From Pseudomarimonas salicorniae (GTDB lineage: Bacteria; Pseudomonadota; Gammaproteobacteria; Xanthomonadales; Xanthomonadaceae), in the NCBI RefSeq assembly GCF_023156535.1, contig NZ_JALNMH010000004.1, forward strand, positions 124,001-188,000: a stretch of DNA of 64,000 nucleotides, read 5' to 3'. A program made the position numbers and the translations under genes. The notes under the pieces were generated by a model, which did not search any database, had not been told where the DNA came from, and saw only the letters and a list, made by a program, of their open reading frames with translations. Positions within the stretch are counted from its first letter, which is position 1, and every line of letters starts with the position of its first letter. Positions 35,414-44,458 of this stretch are shown one piece after another.

Positions 35414-37143
35414 ACGCGAGCCCCTCCGTGGAGAAGAAGCGCGTCGGCACGCCGGCCGATGCCGACGCCGGATGGTCCGCGCAGCTTGGCAGGCTGCCCT
35501 TCCACACCAAGCTGGCGGTGATCTCCACCGGCATCTGCCTGCTCTGCCTGATGGTGGCCGCGGGGGCGATGGCCGCCTTCCAGCACCAGGCACTGGCGGA
35601 ACTGCTGGTTAATCGCGCCAAGACCCAGGCCGAGGTGGTGGCGGCGAACAGCGAGGCGGCACTGAGCTTCATGGACCGCGGCGCGGCCAGCCTGGTACTG
35701 GGCAATCTCGAAGCCGACCCGAGCATCGAGGAGGCCCAGCTCAGATTCCTCTCATCGTCCGGGAGCGAGGAACCGGGAGACAGCCTCGCCACCTACACGC
35801 GCGGCGGACAACCGCGTGCGCTGCCCGACTTCGCGGAAGATCGCACCCTGCGCGAGGGTGACACGCTGCACCTCCTGCAGCCGGTGATGCAGGGCGGATC
35901 ACCGATCGGATTTCTCTATCTGCGGGTGTCGCTGGGCGAATTGGCGGTGCTCCGCTGGCGACTGCTCTGGCTTTCCGGGCTGCTGGTGCTGGCGGTCATC
36001 AGCCTGGCCTGGATGCTGTCCCGCCCCCTCCAGGGCATGGTGACCCGGCCGGTCACCGAGCTGTTGCATACCACCGACGCAGTGCGGGTCAGCAAGGACT
36101 ACACGCTGCGCGCCCGTGTCCTCGCGAATGATGAACTGGGCCGGCTCACCCACGCCGTGAACGCCATGCTCGCCGAGGTCCAGGCGCACGATGCCGCGCG
36201 CGCCATGGTGGAGACCGAGATCCGCGACCTCAATGAACAGCTGGAGCAGAAGGTCCGCCACCGTACGCAGGACCTGCAGGCCTCCAACCTCGACCTGCAG
36301 GAGGCCCTGGCCTCCCTTCGCCAGACCCAGACGCAGCTGGTGGAATCGGAGAAGCTGGCTGCGCTCGGTGGGCTCGTCGCGGGCGTCGCCCATGAGATCA
36401 ATACCCCGATCGGGGTCTGCGTGACGGTTGCCTCCCACCTCGAGGAATCCGTGCTCCGCATGCAGCGCGCCTACCGCGAGGGGATCCGCCGCAGCGAGCT
36501 GGAAGCCTTCCTCGAGGAAAGCCACCAGGCGGCCGAGATCATCAATGGCAACCTGCGTCGCGCGGCGGATCTGGTTCGCAGCTTCAAGCAGGTGGCGGTC
36601 GATCAGGGCAGCGAGGAGAGAAGGCAGTTCGAGGCCGCCAACTACCTCGCCGAGGTACTGCGCTCGGTCGGTCCGGAGCTGAGGAGGCAACGCATCGCCG
36701 TCGAACTCGACTGCCCACCGGGGATCCTGCTCGACTCCTATCCCGGCGTGCTCGCCCAGATCGTGACCAATCTCGCGATCAACTCCCGCCAGCACGCCTT
36801 CGATGGAACCAGCGACGCACCGCGGATCCAGGTCCGGGGGCGTCTGGAAGACGGACAGTTCGTGATGCACTTCGAGGACAACGGCCGGGGCATGACCGAG
36901 GAGGTGCGCCAGCACATCTTCGAGCCCTTCTTTACCACGCGCCGCGGCAGCGGCGGCAGCGGCCTCGGCCTGCACATCGTCTACAACCAGGTCACCAAGC
37001 AGCTGCGCGGACAGATCAGCTGCGACAGTGAGCCGGGCGTGGGCACCCGGTTCGTGCTGCGTATGCCGAGGGTTACGCCGGGCCGGCCCGAAGCGCCGCC
37101 CCCCGACATGAACCTGTCTCAAGGGGGGGCGCCCCAGGGCTGA
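35410..37143 (+). CDS. membrane histidine kinase with YfiN-like periplasmic domain and HAMP
   Basis: 577 aa, starting at a TTG that overlaps the yfiR stop. Cytoplasmic N-tail, TM1 about 34-57, a periplasmic domain (about 58-180; AEVVAANSEAALSFMDRGAA resembles the CHASE8 type of YfiN), TM2 about 183-203, HAMP to about 255, coiled coil, then HisKA with GVAHEINTPIG (phospho-His 328), and HATPase_c with NLAINSRQHAF (N box), EDNGRGM, FEPFFTTRR and GSGLGLHIV. All catalytic boxes are intact. No receiver domain and no adjacent response regulator, so the output partner lies elsewhere. Confidence 0.92.
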   Translation: MNASPSVEKKRVGTPADADAGWSAQLGRLPFHTKLAVISTGICLLCLMVAAGAMAAFQHQALAELLVNRAKTQAEVVAANSEAALSFMDRGAASLVLGNLEADPSIEEAQLRFLSSSGSEEPGDSLATYTRGGQPRALPDFAEDRTLREGDTLHLLQPVMQGGSPIGFLYLRVSLGELAVLRWRLLWLSGLLVLAVISLAWMLSRPLQGMVTRPVTELLHTTDAVRVSKDYTLRARVLANDELGRLTHAVNAMLAEVQAHDAARAMVETEIRDLNEQLEQKVRHRTQDLQASNLDLQEALASLRQTQTQLVESEKLAALGGLVAGVAHEINTPIGVCVTVASHLEESVLRMQRAYREGIRRSELEAFLEESHQAAEIINGNLRRAADLVRSFKQVAVDQGSEERRQFEAANYLAEVLRSVGPELRRQRIAVELDCPPGILLDSYPGVLAQIVTNLAINSRQHAFDGTSDAPRIQVRGRLEDGQFVMHFEDNGRGMTEEVRQHIFEPFFTTRRGSGGSGLGLHIVYNQVTKQLRGQISCDSEPGVGTRFVLRMPRVTPGRPEAPPPDMNLSQGGAPQG

Positions 37144-37182
37144 CATCCGGGCCGGCGCGGAGGCTTGTTGCGCCCCTGCGGC

Positions 37183-38889
37183 TCAGTGCACCGTCGGCTT
37201 GGCGTCCGGCGGACGCACCAGGGTGCGCTGCATCAGGCGGTCAAGCCGGGGCGTCCAGTCGGGGCCGGTCAGCGGGCCATCCAGCACGAAGACCGCGATG
37301 TCGTGCCCCGGCACCTCGACCTCGGCCTGTCCCTCGGCAAGGTCCGCGCCGCCCAGTGCAGCGCGCCAGCGACCCGTGGGCAGCCCCGGGGGCAGCCCCA
37401 CGCGGGCCGGCGCCTCGCCCTTGTTCAGCAGCACCAGGGCGGTCTGGGTGATCTCTCCGGTCTGCAGCACGCGCAGGAAGGACGCCGTGTGCCCGGCAAA
37501 CGAGAGGTTCAGCTGCAGGCCGCGCTGCAGGGCGGGCGTCTTCTCGCGCAGCCGGGCGACGCGCGACAGCCGCTCGCGGATGACATGCCCGCGGGCCGCC
37601 TCGATGCCCTCGACGCCGAAGTAGGCGCGATTGCCGGCGTGCTCGCCCCGGCCACGCATGAAGCCCATCTCCGAGCCGTAGTAGACGACCGGAATCCCGC
37701 GGGCGGTGAACAGCCAGTTGTGGGCATCGATGAATCCCTCATCGCTGGCCTGCATCCGCGGCATGTCGTGGTTGTCATAGAAGATCACCAGGTCATAGGG
37801 GTTCTGATAGGGCCCGGTTTCCAGATGCAGGGCCGGCAGCAGCTCGGCGAAGTCGCTGTCGGTGCGGCTGAAGACCTTGTCCATCGCCTCCTTCAGCGGG
37901 AAATCGAGCATGCTGATCGAGCCGTTCTCGGGCCAGGTGAACGGGGCGATGTTCTTCGCCTCGTAGTCAAAGGCCTCACCGAACAGGAACAGGCCCGGCC
38001 GCCGTTCCCTCAGCCGCTCCGCGACGAGCTTCCAGAACGCCAGCGGCTGGTGCCGGATGGTGTCGATGCGCAGCGCATGCGCACCCTGGTCGAGCCAGTC
38101 GAGATAGGCCGAGACCAGGTATTCGACCACGTCCGGGTTGTCCGGATTGAGGTCGGACAGCTGGGCCAGTTCGGCCTTGGTGTTGTAGAAGGCGTGCAGC
38201 GGATTGTTCTGCGGATCCAGCTGCTCGGGCGGCAGGTTCTGGTGGTCGGCGAGCAGGCTGCCGTCGGCGGCGAAGAGCTGGCCGAACTGCGGCTGCGCCT
38301 CGGGCATGCTCCAGGCCGGCGAGCCGTGGTTGCCGACGATATCGAGTACGGTCTTCAGCCCCTTGTCGCGAAGCCCGGCGGTCAGTTCGGCAAAGCCCAG
38401 CCCCGGGCTTGGAAGGTGTTCATCGACGCGATGGAAGTTGATCGCCCAGTAGCCGTGGTAGCCGCTCTTTCCGCGGTCGGAAAGAAACGAGGTGCAGCTG
38501 ATCTCGTCGCCGCCGGTAAAGGCCTGGTCCGGATTGTCGACGATGGGCGTGATCCACAGCGAGGTGAAGCCCATCTCGCGGATGTAGTCGGCCTGATCAA
38601 GCAGGCCGCGGAAATCGCCGCCGAGGTAACCGATGTTGCCGGCCACACCGTCGCAGGGCTCGAGCGGGATGTCGAAGGTGGGATGGGCCCCGCCCTGCTC
38701 GCGCTGGTCATTGCCGGGATCGCCATTGACGAAGCGGTCGGTGAGCACGAAGTACAGCGCCTCCGCGGCAAACGGCTCGAGCGTGCCGTAGTAGCGAGCC
38801 GGCTTCTCCGCGACGCTGCCGGCCGGGGGCTGAGCATCCTGGCAGCCGGCAAGAAGCCCCAGCAGGGCCAGGCTCAGGATCTTCTTCAT
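37183..38889 (-). CDS. GH13 alpha-amylase-type lipoprotein
   Basis: 568 aa. Lipoprotein signal with lipobox LAGC (lipidated Cys16). GH13 barrel with the four conserved regions: DIVGNH (about 183-188), ALRIDTIRH with nucleophile Asp276, FLFGEAF with acid/base Glu305, and YDNHDMPR with Asp375. N-terminal YFVLTDRFVNGDPGND is typical of cyclomaltodextrinase/neopullulanase-like and SusG-like enzymes. Expected to cut alpha-1,4-glucans at the cell surface or in the periplasm. It starts 13 bp after the MFS stop, so both form one operon behind the operator at 40384. Confidence 0.93.
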   Translation of the reverse strand: MKKILSLALLGLLAGCQDAQPPAGSVAEKPARYYGTLEPFAAEALYFVLTDRFVNGDPGNDQREQGGAHPTFDIPLEPCDGVAGNIGYLGGDFRGLLDQADYIREMGFTSLWITPIVDNPDQAFTGGDEISCTSFLSDRGKSGYHGYWAINFHRVDEHLPSPGLGFAELTAGLRDKGLKTVLDIVGNHGSPAWSMPEAQPQFGQLFAADGSLLADHQNLPPEQLDPQNNPLHAFYNTKAELAQLSDLNPDNPDVVEYLVSAYLDWLDQGAHALRIDTIRHQPLAFWKLVAERLRERRPGLFLFGEAFDYEAKNIAPFTWPENGSISMLDFPLKEAMDKVFSRTDSDFAELLPALHLETGPYQNPYDLVIFYDNHDMPRMQASDEGFIDAHNWLFTARGIPVVYYGSEMGFMRGRGEHAGNRAYFGVEGIEAARGHVIRERLSRVARLREKTPALQRGLQLNLSFAGHTASFLRVLQTGEITQTALVLLNKGEAPARVGLPPGLPTGRWRAALGGADLAEGQAEVEVPGHDIAVFVLDGPLTGPDWTPRLDRLMQRTLVRPPDAKPTVH

Positions 38890-38902
38890 GGTCTCCCCCG
38901 GA

Positions 38903-40285
38903 TCAGTGCGCAGCGGCCATTGCCGGGGCGCGGACGGTACGCGGCTCGTCCACCCGCGACAGGCAGGCGGCGCCGACCAGCAGGCTGGCGCCGCTGATCA
39001 TCAGCGCGGCGATCGGCTGGGTGTCGAACAGGCCCCGCAGCGTCGGCCCCAGCAAGGTGGCGGCGACGATCTGCGGGATCACGATGAACATGTTGAAGAT
39101 GCCCATGTAGACGCCCATGCGCCGAGGGTCGACGGCACTGGCCAGCAGGGCGTAGGGCATCGAGAGGATGCTCGCCCAGGCCACACCGACCAGGGCGAAC
39201 GAGCCGATCAGGTAGACCGGCGCCGGCACGAAGTACATGGACAGAAAGCCCAGCCCGCCCAGCGTCAGTGAAACAAAGTGGACAAGGCGCCGGTTCACCA
39301 CCCGGCGGGCGGCGTAGAAGCTCAGCAGCAAGGCCACCGCCATGGAGGACAGGCCGTAGTAACCCATGTACGAACCCACCAGGTCGGCGGCGTTCTGGAA
39401 GGCCTGGTTGGCGCCAGTGAACGCCTCGGCCTGGGCCGCCACCGCCATGTCGAAGGCGGCCGGGTCGGGGGCAGGAGCGCCGAACACGTGATCGGTCAGG
39501 GCCGGCGTCGCCATGCTCCACATGCTGAAGAAGGCCAGCCAGCTGAAGAACTGCACCACGCCGATATTGAACATCTGCCGCGGCATGTGGCGCACCAGGT
39601 GGAGGATGTCGCGGACCAGCGAGCCGTCGCGGCGCTCTTCCTCGAAACGGGCCATGTCCTCGGGCGGGGATTCCGGGGTGGTGACCACGGTCACCAGGAT
39701 GCTGAGCAGGAACACCGCGGCGCCGATGGCGAAGGCGATCTTCACCGAGTCCGGCACCACGCCCGGCGCAGCCACATTCGACACGCCGAGCTGGTTGACC
39801 ATCCACGGCAGATTGCTGGCCACCCAGGTGCCGATGCCGATGATCAGGGTCTGCACGACGAAGCCGTAGGAGCGCTGCTCGTCGGGAAGCTTGTCGGCGA
39901 CCAGGGCGCGGAACGGCTCCATGCTGATATTGATCGACGCGTCCAGTACCCAGAGCATGCCGGCCGCCACCCACAGGGTCGGCGAGTGGGGCATGAACAG
40001 CAGGGCGATCGAGCTGAGAATGGCGCCGATCAGGAAGAACGGGCGACGCCGACCCAGGATCGGATGCCAGGTGCGATCGGACAGATAGCCGATCACCGGC
40101 TGCACCAGCAGACCGGTCAGCGGCGCGGCGATCCACAGCAGGGGAAGTGCGTCCTTCTCGGCGCCGAGGGTCTGGAAGATCCGCGACATGAAGCCGCCCT
40201 GCAGGGCGAAGCCGAACTGGATGCCGAGAAAGCCGAACGACATGTTCCAGATCTGCCAGAACGACAGGTGCTGCTTTCCGGCCAT
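38903..40285 (-). CDS. SLC45-family MFS transporter, probable maltose/maltodextrin importer
   Basis: 460 aa, twelve hydrophobic segments. N-terminal LSFWQIWNMSFGFLGIQFGFALQ and the loop GYLSDRTWHPILGRRRPFFLIGA are characteristic of the SLC45/GPH-like sugar:cation symporters common in maltodextrin loci of Xanthomonads, Caulobacter and relatives. Operon with the downstream amylase and proximity of receptor and pullulanase genes support an alpha-glucoside substrate (inference). The operator palindrome lies about 100 bp upstream. Confidence 0.88.
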   Translation of the reverse strand: MAGKQHLSFWQIWNMSFGFLGIQFGFALQGGFMSRIFQTLGAEKDALPLLWIAAPLTGLLVQPVIGYLSDRTWHPILGRRRPFFLIGAILSSIALLFMPHSPTLWVAAGMLWVLDASINISMEPFRALVADKLPDEQRSYGFVVQTLIIGIGTWVASNLPWMVNQLGVSNVAAPGVVPDSVKIAFAIGAAVFLLSILVTVVTTPESPPEDMARFEEERRDGSLVRDILHLVRHMPRQMFNIGVVQFFSWLAFFSMWSMATPALTDHVFGAPAPDPAAFDMAVAAQAEAFTGANQAFQNAADLVGSYMGYYGLSSMAVALLLSFYAARRVVNRRLVHFVSLTLGGLGFLSMYFVPAPVYLIGSFALVGVAWASILSMPYALLASAVDPRRMGVYMGIFNMFIVIPQIVAATLLGPTLRGLFDTQPIAALMISGASLLVGAACLSRVDEPRTVRAPAMAAAH

Positions 40286-40340
40286 CGCGTCCCTCCCAGA
40301 ACGGTTCCCGCCCGCGGGCCCGCCCCGCGAAAGGCCGAGA

Positions 40341-41417
40341 TTAACCCGCGTTTGGCCCGCTTGAGTGCGCCGCGCCCGCGGCAGGCATTGAATACGTATT
40401 CAATGCCGCTTCCGTCCGCCGGTTGCCGGCGTGGCCCTCGCCCCAACGGTGCATCCACTCAAAGGCCAGGTTGAACACCAGCACGCTCGCAATCGCCGCG
40501 AGCAGGCCGGGCACGCCGATGAGCGCCCACTCACGCCATAGCGTCCAGGCGAACTGCGCCACGCAGAGCACGGCGACGAAGTACAGGGTCGGCTGGCGTC
40601 CGATCCGATTGACGATGAACACGCCGAGCGGCGCGCCGACCGCAACGATGGGCGCCGCGGCCAGCCAGTTCTCGTAGACCCCGGGCTGGACGCCGGTGAC
40701 CTGTGACTTGAAGAGGATCCCGACCACAGAGGTGAAGGCCATGATCAGCACCGAGGTCGGTATGGCGATCCTGAGGTCGGCGCGACGCAGCAGGATCAGT
40801 GCGGCGTAGAGGATCATGTCGATGCCGACCCCGGTCACCGAGGCCACGCACAGGCCGGCGCCAAGACCGACGCCGAAGCCGACCGCGGCATCGAAGCGCG
40901 GCATCGGCGCACTCGGGCCGTGGACGCTGCAGAACTCACGGGTACGCAGCAGGTGCAGCACGCCGAAGCTGGCCCAGATCACCGCGAACAGCAGCTTGAT
41001 CCACAGCGCCGGCACCAGCGGGGCGACGAAGAGGATGCCCAGCGGCGTGCCGATCAGCGAGCCCAGCATCGCCGGCCCGAGCATCGCCCACTCCAGCGGC
41101 TGTCGACGGCAGAGGATGAGGATCGAGGCGCTGACCATGCCGATGCTCTGCACCGCGAAGCTGAAATCACGGCCCAGTTCGGCCGGCTGGTCGAAGAGCA
41201 GGACCAGGATCGGAAAGCCCACCGTGCCGCCACCCATCGGCGTCGAACCGGCGACGTAGGAGCCAAGCCCCATCGCCAGGGCAATCCCCCAGTGCTCGGC
41301 AAGCAAGGCGAGGCCACCGGCCCGGTCCACCAGCACACCCCACACGGCATAGAACAGCAACAGCCAGAGCAGCCAGGGCAAAAGGCGGCGGAGCGGGGCG
41401 TGGCGGTCGGTCGGCAT
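40341..41417 (-). CDS. TauE/SafE-type sulfite exporter family membrane protein
   Basis: 358 aa with about eight membrane segments. TauE/SafE features: GSYVAGSTPMGGGTVGFPILVLLF, a repeated half with GVGLGAGLCVASVTGVGIDMILYAALIL, and IPTSVLIMAFTSVVGILFKS. Family members are linked to export of sulfite or other sulfur compounds; the substrate here is unknown. The last 25 codons (after WMHRWGEGHAGN) encode a tail with no family similarity that contains the operator palindrome for the downstream MFS gene. It may be part of the maltodextrin cluster only by position. Confidence 0.85.
   Translation of the reverse strand: MPTDRHAPLRRLLPWLLWLLLFYAVWGVLVDRAGGLALLAEHWGIALAMGLGSYVAGSTPMGGGTVGFPILVLLFDQPAELGRDFSFAVQSIGMVSASILILCRRQPLEWAMLGPAMLGSLIGTPLGILFVAPLVPALWIKLLFAVIWASFGVLHLLRTREFCSVHGPSAPMPRFDAAVGFGVGLGAGLCVASVTGVGIDMILYAALILLRRADLRIAIPTSVLIMAFTSVVGILFKSQVTGVQPGVYENWLAAAPIVAVGAPLGVFIVNRIGRQPTLYFVAVLCVAQFAWTLWREWALIGVPGLLAAIASVLVFNLAFEWMHRWGEGHAGNRRTEAALNTYSMPAAGAAHSSGPNAG
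40384..40407. promoter_or_regulatory. maltodextrin operator O1
   Basis: 24-bp perfect palindrome centred on TACGTA; the inner 14 bp are TGAATACGTATTCA. It lies 99 bp upstream of the MFS start, inside the 3' end of the TauE/SafE gene. The same core occurs at O2 and O3. Likely LacI-family operator for the MFS-amylase operon. Confidence 0.75.
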
Positions 41418-41430
41418 CGGCGGACACTAC

Positions 41431-41466
41431 AAAAAAAGAACCCCGCCGGGGAGAGCACCGGCGGGG
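41431..41466 (-). terminator. Rho-independent terminator of the TonB receptor gene
   Basis: 9-bp stem CCCCGCCGG / CCGGCGGGG with an 8-nt loop, followed on the minus strand by TTCTTTTTTT. It lies 25 bp past the receptor stop at 41491 and just before the TauE/SafE start. Confidence 0.92.
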
Positions 41467-41490
41467 CAAGATGGGTACCGCTTACCGATA

Positions 41491-44220
41491 TCAGAACTTG
41501 TAGGTCACGCCCAGCAGCACGGTTCGGCCGTACTCGACGAACTTGCGCGGCCGGTCCTGCACGTTCGGGTCGCGGAAGAACTCGCGGTACTCCTCGTTGG
41601 TGAGGTTGTTGACCTGGAGCAGGATGGTTGCGCCGTTGAGGCTCGATTCCTCGCCGAAGGCGTAGCTCATCTGGAAGTCGACCACGTCCTCGCCGCGGAT
41701 GAACTGCGTCTCGCGGTCGGCGCCGAAGCCCTGGATCTCACCGCGGAACGAGGAGCGCGAGCGCTGGCTGATGCGGGTCGAGAACCCGCCGCGCTCGTAG
41801 TAGGCGGTGAGGTTGCTGACATAGCGCGACAGGCCCGGAAGGGTCTGGGTGACCGCGCCGTTCGGACCGTTGGGGCTGATGCTGCTGCGGGTGTCGGAGT
41901 AGCTCGCGAGGACGCCGAAGCCATCCAGGGCGTCCCACACCGTGCCGAGCGGCAGCGAGGTGGCCAGCTCCCAGCCGTTGATCGAGCCGCCCTCGCCATT
42001 GGCCTGCTGTCGGAACTCACCGATGGTGGTACCCGGCAGGTTCGGACTGTTGGCGAACGGGCTGAGGTCGAAGACGCTGAAGTCGAAGTTGGTGTTGACT
42101 TCTTCGTAGATGAAGGTGTTCAGGTCCTTGTGGAAGACCGCGGCGCTGACATAGCCCTGGCCGTCACCGAAGTACAGCTCCCAGGACAGGTCGAAGCTGT
42201 CCGACTCCCAGGGGCGCAGGCGCGGGTTGCCGCCCGAACCCGACCAGAACGGCTGCGCCCGGCTGGCATCGATGCCGAAATCGGCGAAGAAGCGCATGTG
42301 GTCCATGCGCGGCCGGGCGACCTGCCGGGCCGCACCGAAGCGCAGCGTCTGCGCATCGGTCAGCTGCAGGGCGAGGTTGAGGCTGGGCAGGACGTCGGAA
42401 TAATCGTCGCCGTCGACCACAGGCGTCGCCGTGCCACCATCGCCGCCACGCACCGAGAGACCGCGCGACTCCTGCTCGACGTCGATGTACTGCAGGCCCA
42501 GATTGCCGCGCAGGTACATGCCGGCGACCTCGGTGTCGATGTTCAGCTGGCCGAAGAGCTGGACGATGTCCTCTTCGACGGACCAGTTCTTCGCCGCACA
42601 GTCACGGCAGTTGTTGGGCCGGAAGTTGTAGAAGCGATCCACCACGCCGCGCGTGTTGTACGCGATCACACCGGTATTGCTGAAGGGCAGTCCGGTCGGC
42701 GACTGCAGCAGCTCGCTGGGAATCAGCTGGAACCCCGCGCCGGCGAGGTCAAGGAAGAACTCGTTCGACTCGCGGCTCTTCTCGCGATTGGAGTAGTTCA
42801 CACCCGCCTCGAAGCTGCTGAATACGCCTTCGAGGAAGCTCCGCTCCACCGCCAGACGCGCCGAACGCAGCTCGTCGTCGACGTTCGGATACTTGACGTA
42901 ACCGTCCTGGCCCCAGCCGCCCGGGTCGGTCAGGCCGATGATCGAGGGATCGGCATAGTCGAGACCGAACTGGAAGCGCGCGGGACCGTTGGCGCGGTCG
43001 AGCGAGAAGGCCGCGGTGTCGGTGGTGGCGGCACCGGCGTAAACCTCGAGGATCTCCTGGTTGCGGTCGGCCTTGGAAAGGCTGAAGTCCGCCACGGCGC
43101 GGAAGTCCTCGTTGAACCAGAACTCGTTCTTGAAGCCGATGGCGAACAGCTTGTCATCGAAATCGGACAGGTCGGTGCGCACCACCGGTCGGATGCCGGT
43201 CCAGTTGCCCGAGACCAGGAAGCCATCCTCGACTACGGGGTTGGCCAGCGAGGCGCCGGACCAGCCGAGGCCGAACTCCATCCAGCGGGTGGTCTCGGCG
43301 CGCTCGAACTTCGAGTAGTAGACGTCGATGGCGCCGGTGTAGATGTCGTTCGGAGCGAACTCGAGCACGCCCATCAGGCCGTCGCGGACGTTGTCCACCG
43401 AGCCGGCCTTGAGCTTGTTGCCGCCGAGCACCAGCACGTCATTGCCGGCGCTATCCTGAAAGGTCGGAAAGCCCCAGGCCTCCCACTCCTTGAACTGGCC
43501 CGGCGAATCGAGACGGGCGTAGCCGATCGCAAGGCCGATGGTGTCGTCGGCGAACTTGTCGATAAAGGCCGCGCTGACACGGTAGCCCATGTCGTCATAG
43601 CCATCGTTGAGGTTGCCGAGCGAGTTCTCTTCCAGGCGCCCGTTGAACGACAGCCGCGGACCCGAGTACGACAGCGGCCGCACAGTCTGCAGATCGACGG
43701 TGCCGGAGATGCCCTGGGCCGGCAGCTTGGCGTCCGGGGTCTTGTAGACGACCACGCCCGAGAGCAGCTCGGAGGGATACTGGTCAAACTCGACGCCGCG
43801 GTTGTCGCCGGCGCTGACCTGCTCACGGCCGTTCAGCAGGGTGGTCGAGAAGTCACCGGCGAGGCCGCGGATGTTGATGGTCGAGGCGCGACCGGCGACG
43901 CGCTGGGCCGAGAGGCCAGGCAGCCGGGCGATCGATTCGGCGATCGAGGTGTCCGGCAGCTTGCCGATGTCTTCGGCAGAAACCGCCTCGACGATGGAGT
44001 TCGAGACCTGCTTGATCGCGATCGATTTCTGGATGCTGCGCGCGATGCCGGTGACGACGTAGGAATCCAGCTCGACGGCCTTCTCCTCGTCCTGGGTGCG
44101 CAGGTCCTTGCGTCCCTGTGCCTCATCGTCCTCGGCCTGCTGCGCGTGGACGCCCTGTGCCAGCATCAGCGTGGCCGAAGCCAGCGCGACGCTCAGCAGA
44201 TTCCGCTTGAGATTGTGCAT
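41491..44220 (-). CDS. TonB-dependent receptor, probable maltodextrin receptor
   Basis: 909 aa with signal peptide (NLLSVALASATLMLAQGVHA), an acidic/Gln linker, a TonB-box-like ELDSYVVTGI at about 50-59, and the plug signature SIQKSIAIKQVSNSIVEAVSAEDIGKLPDTSIAESIARLPGLS, split here for length, typical of the Caulobacter/Xanthomonas-type long receptors. The barrel ends GRTVLLGVTYKF. Context (amylase, pullulanase, SLC45 transporter, halogenase-like protein) and operator O2 upstream point to maltodextrin uptake, as for Caulobacter MalA. Substrate is inferred, not read from the sequence. Confidence 0.9.
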   Translation of the reverse strand: MHNLKRNLLSVALASATLMLAQGVHAQQAEDDEAQGRKDLRTQDEEKAVELDSYVVTGIARSIQKSIAIKQVSNSIVEAVSAEDIGKLPDTSIAESIARLPGLSAQRVAGRASTINIRGLAGDFSTTLLNGREQVSAGDNRGVEFDQYPSELLSGVVVYKTPDAKLPAQGISGTVDLQTVRPLSYSGPRLSFNGRLEENSLGNLNDGYDDMGYRVSAAFIDKFADDTIGLAIGYARLDSPGQFKEWEAWGFPTFQDSAGNDVLVLGGNKLKAGSVDNVRDGLMGVLEFAPNDIYTGAIDVYYSKFERAETTRWMEFGLGWSGASLANPVVEDGFLVSGNWTGIRPVVRTDLSDFDDKLFAIGFKNEFWFNEDFRAVADFSLSKADRNQEILEVYAGAATTDTAAFSLDRANGPARFQFGLDYADPSIIGLTDPGGWGQDGYVKYPNVDDELRSARLAVERSFLEGVFSSFEAGVNYSNREKSRESNEFFLDLAGAGFQLIPSELLQSPTGLPFSNTGVIAYNTRGVVDRFYNFRPNNCRDCAAKNWSVEEDIVQLFGQLNIDTEVAGMYLRGNLGLQYIDVEQESRGLSVRGGDGGTATPVVDGDDYSDVLPSLNLALQLTDAQTLRFGAARQVARPRMDHMRFFADFGIDASRAQPFWSGSGGNPRLRPWESDSFDLSWELYFGDGQGYVSAAVFHKDLNTFIYEEVNTNFDFSVFDLSPFANSPNLPGTTIGEFRQQANGEGGSINGWELATSLPLGTVWDALDGFGVLASYSDTRSSISPNGPNGAVTQTLPGLSRYVSNLTAYYERGGFSTRISQRSRSSFRGEIQGFGADRETQFIRGEDVVDFQMSYAFGEESSLNGATILLQVNNLTNEEYREFFRDPNVQDRPRKFVEYGRTVLLGVTYKF

Positions 44221-44361
44221 CTCCCCCTCCCTCCAAGATCACAAGAGTGTTGACCGCCCCTCCTTGCATCGCGGTCGATGTGGCGGGGTCAAGGCACGTT
44301 TCGACAAGCTCGGAAACGCGTTCGGGAGAGGATATCCGGCACCGCCATGCCTGCGGCTTGG

Positions 44362-44377
44362 ATGCATACGTATTCAT
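44362..44377. promoter_or_regulatory. maltodextrin operator O2
   Basis: ATGCATACGTATTCAT, a 16-bp palindrome with one mismatched pair, 141 bp upstream of the TonB receptor start. Shares ATACGTAT with O1 and O3. Confidence 0.7.
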
Positions 44378-44458
44378 AGCCAGTACAGGTTCCAGGCACC
44401 GCCGCAGGCCCCGTCCGGACTGGCTTTCCGGCCCTGCCCGGAGCCGGCCGGCGCGTGG

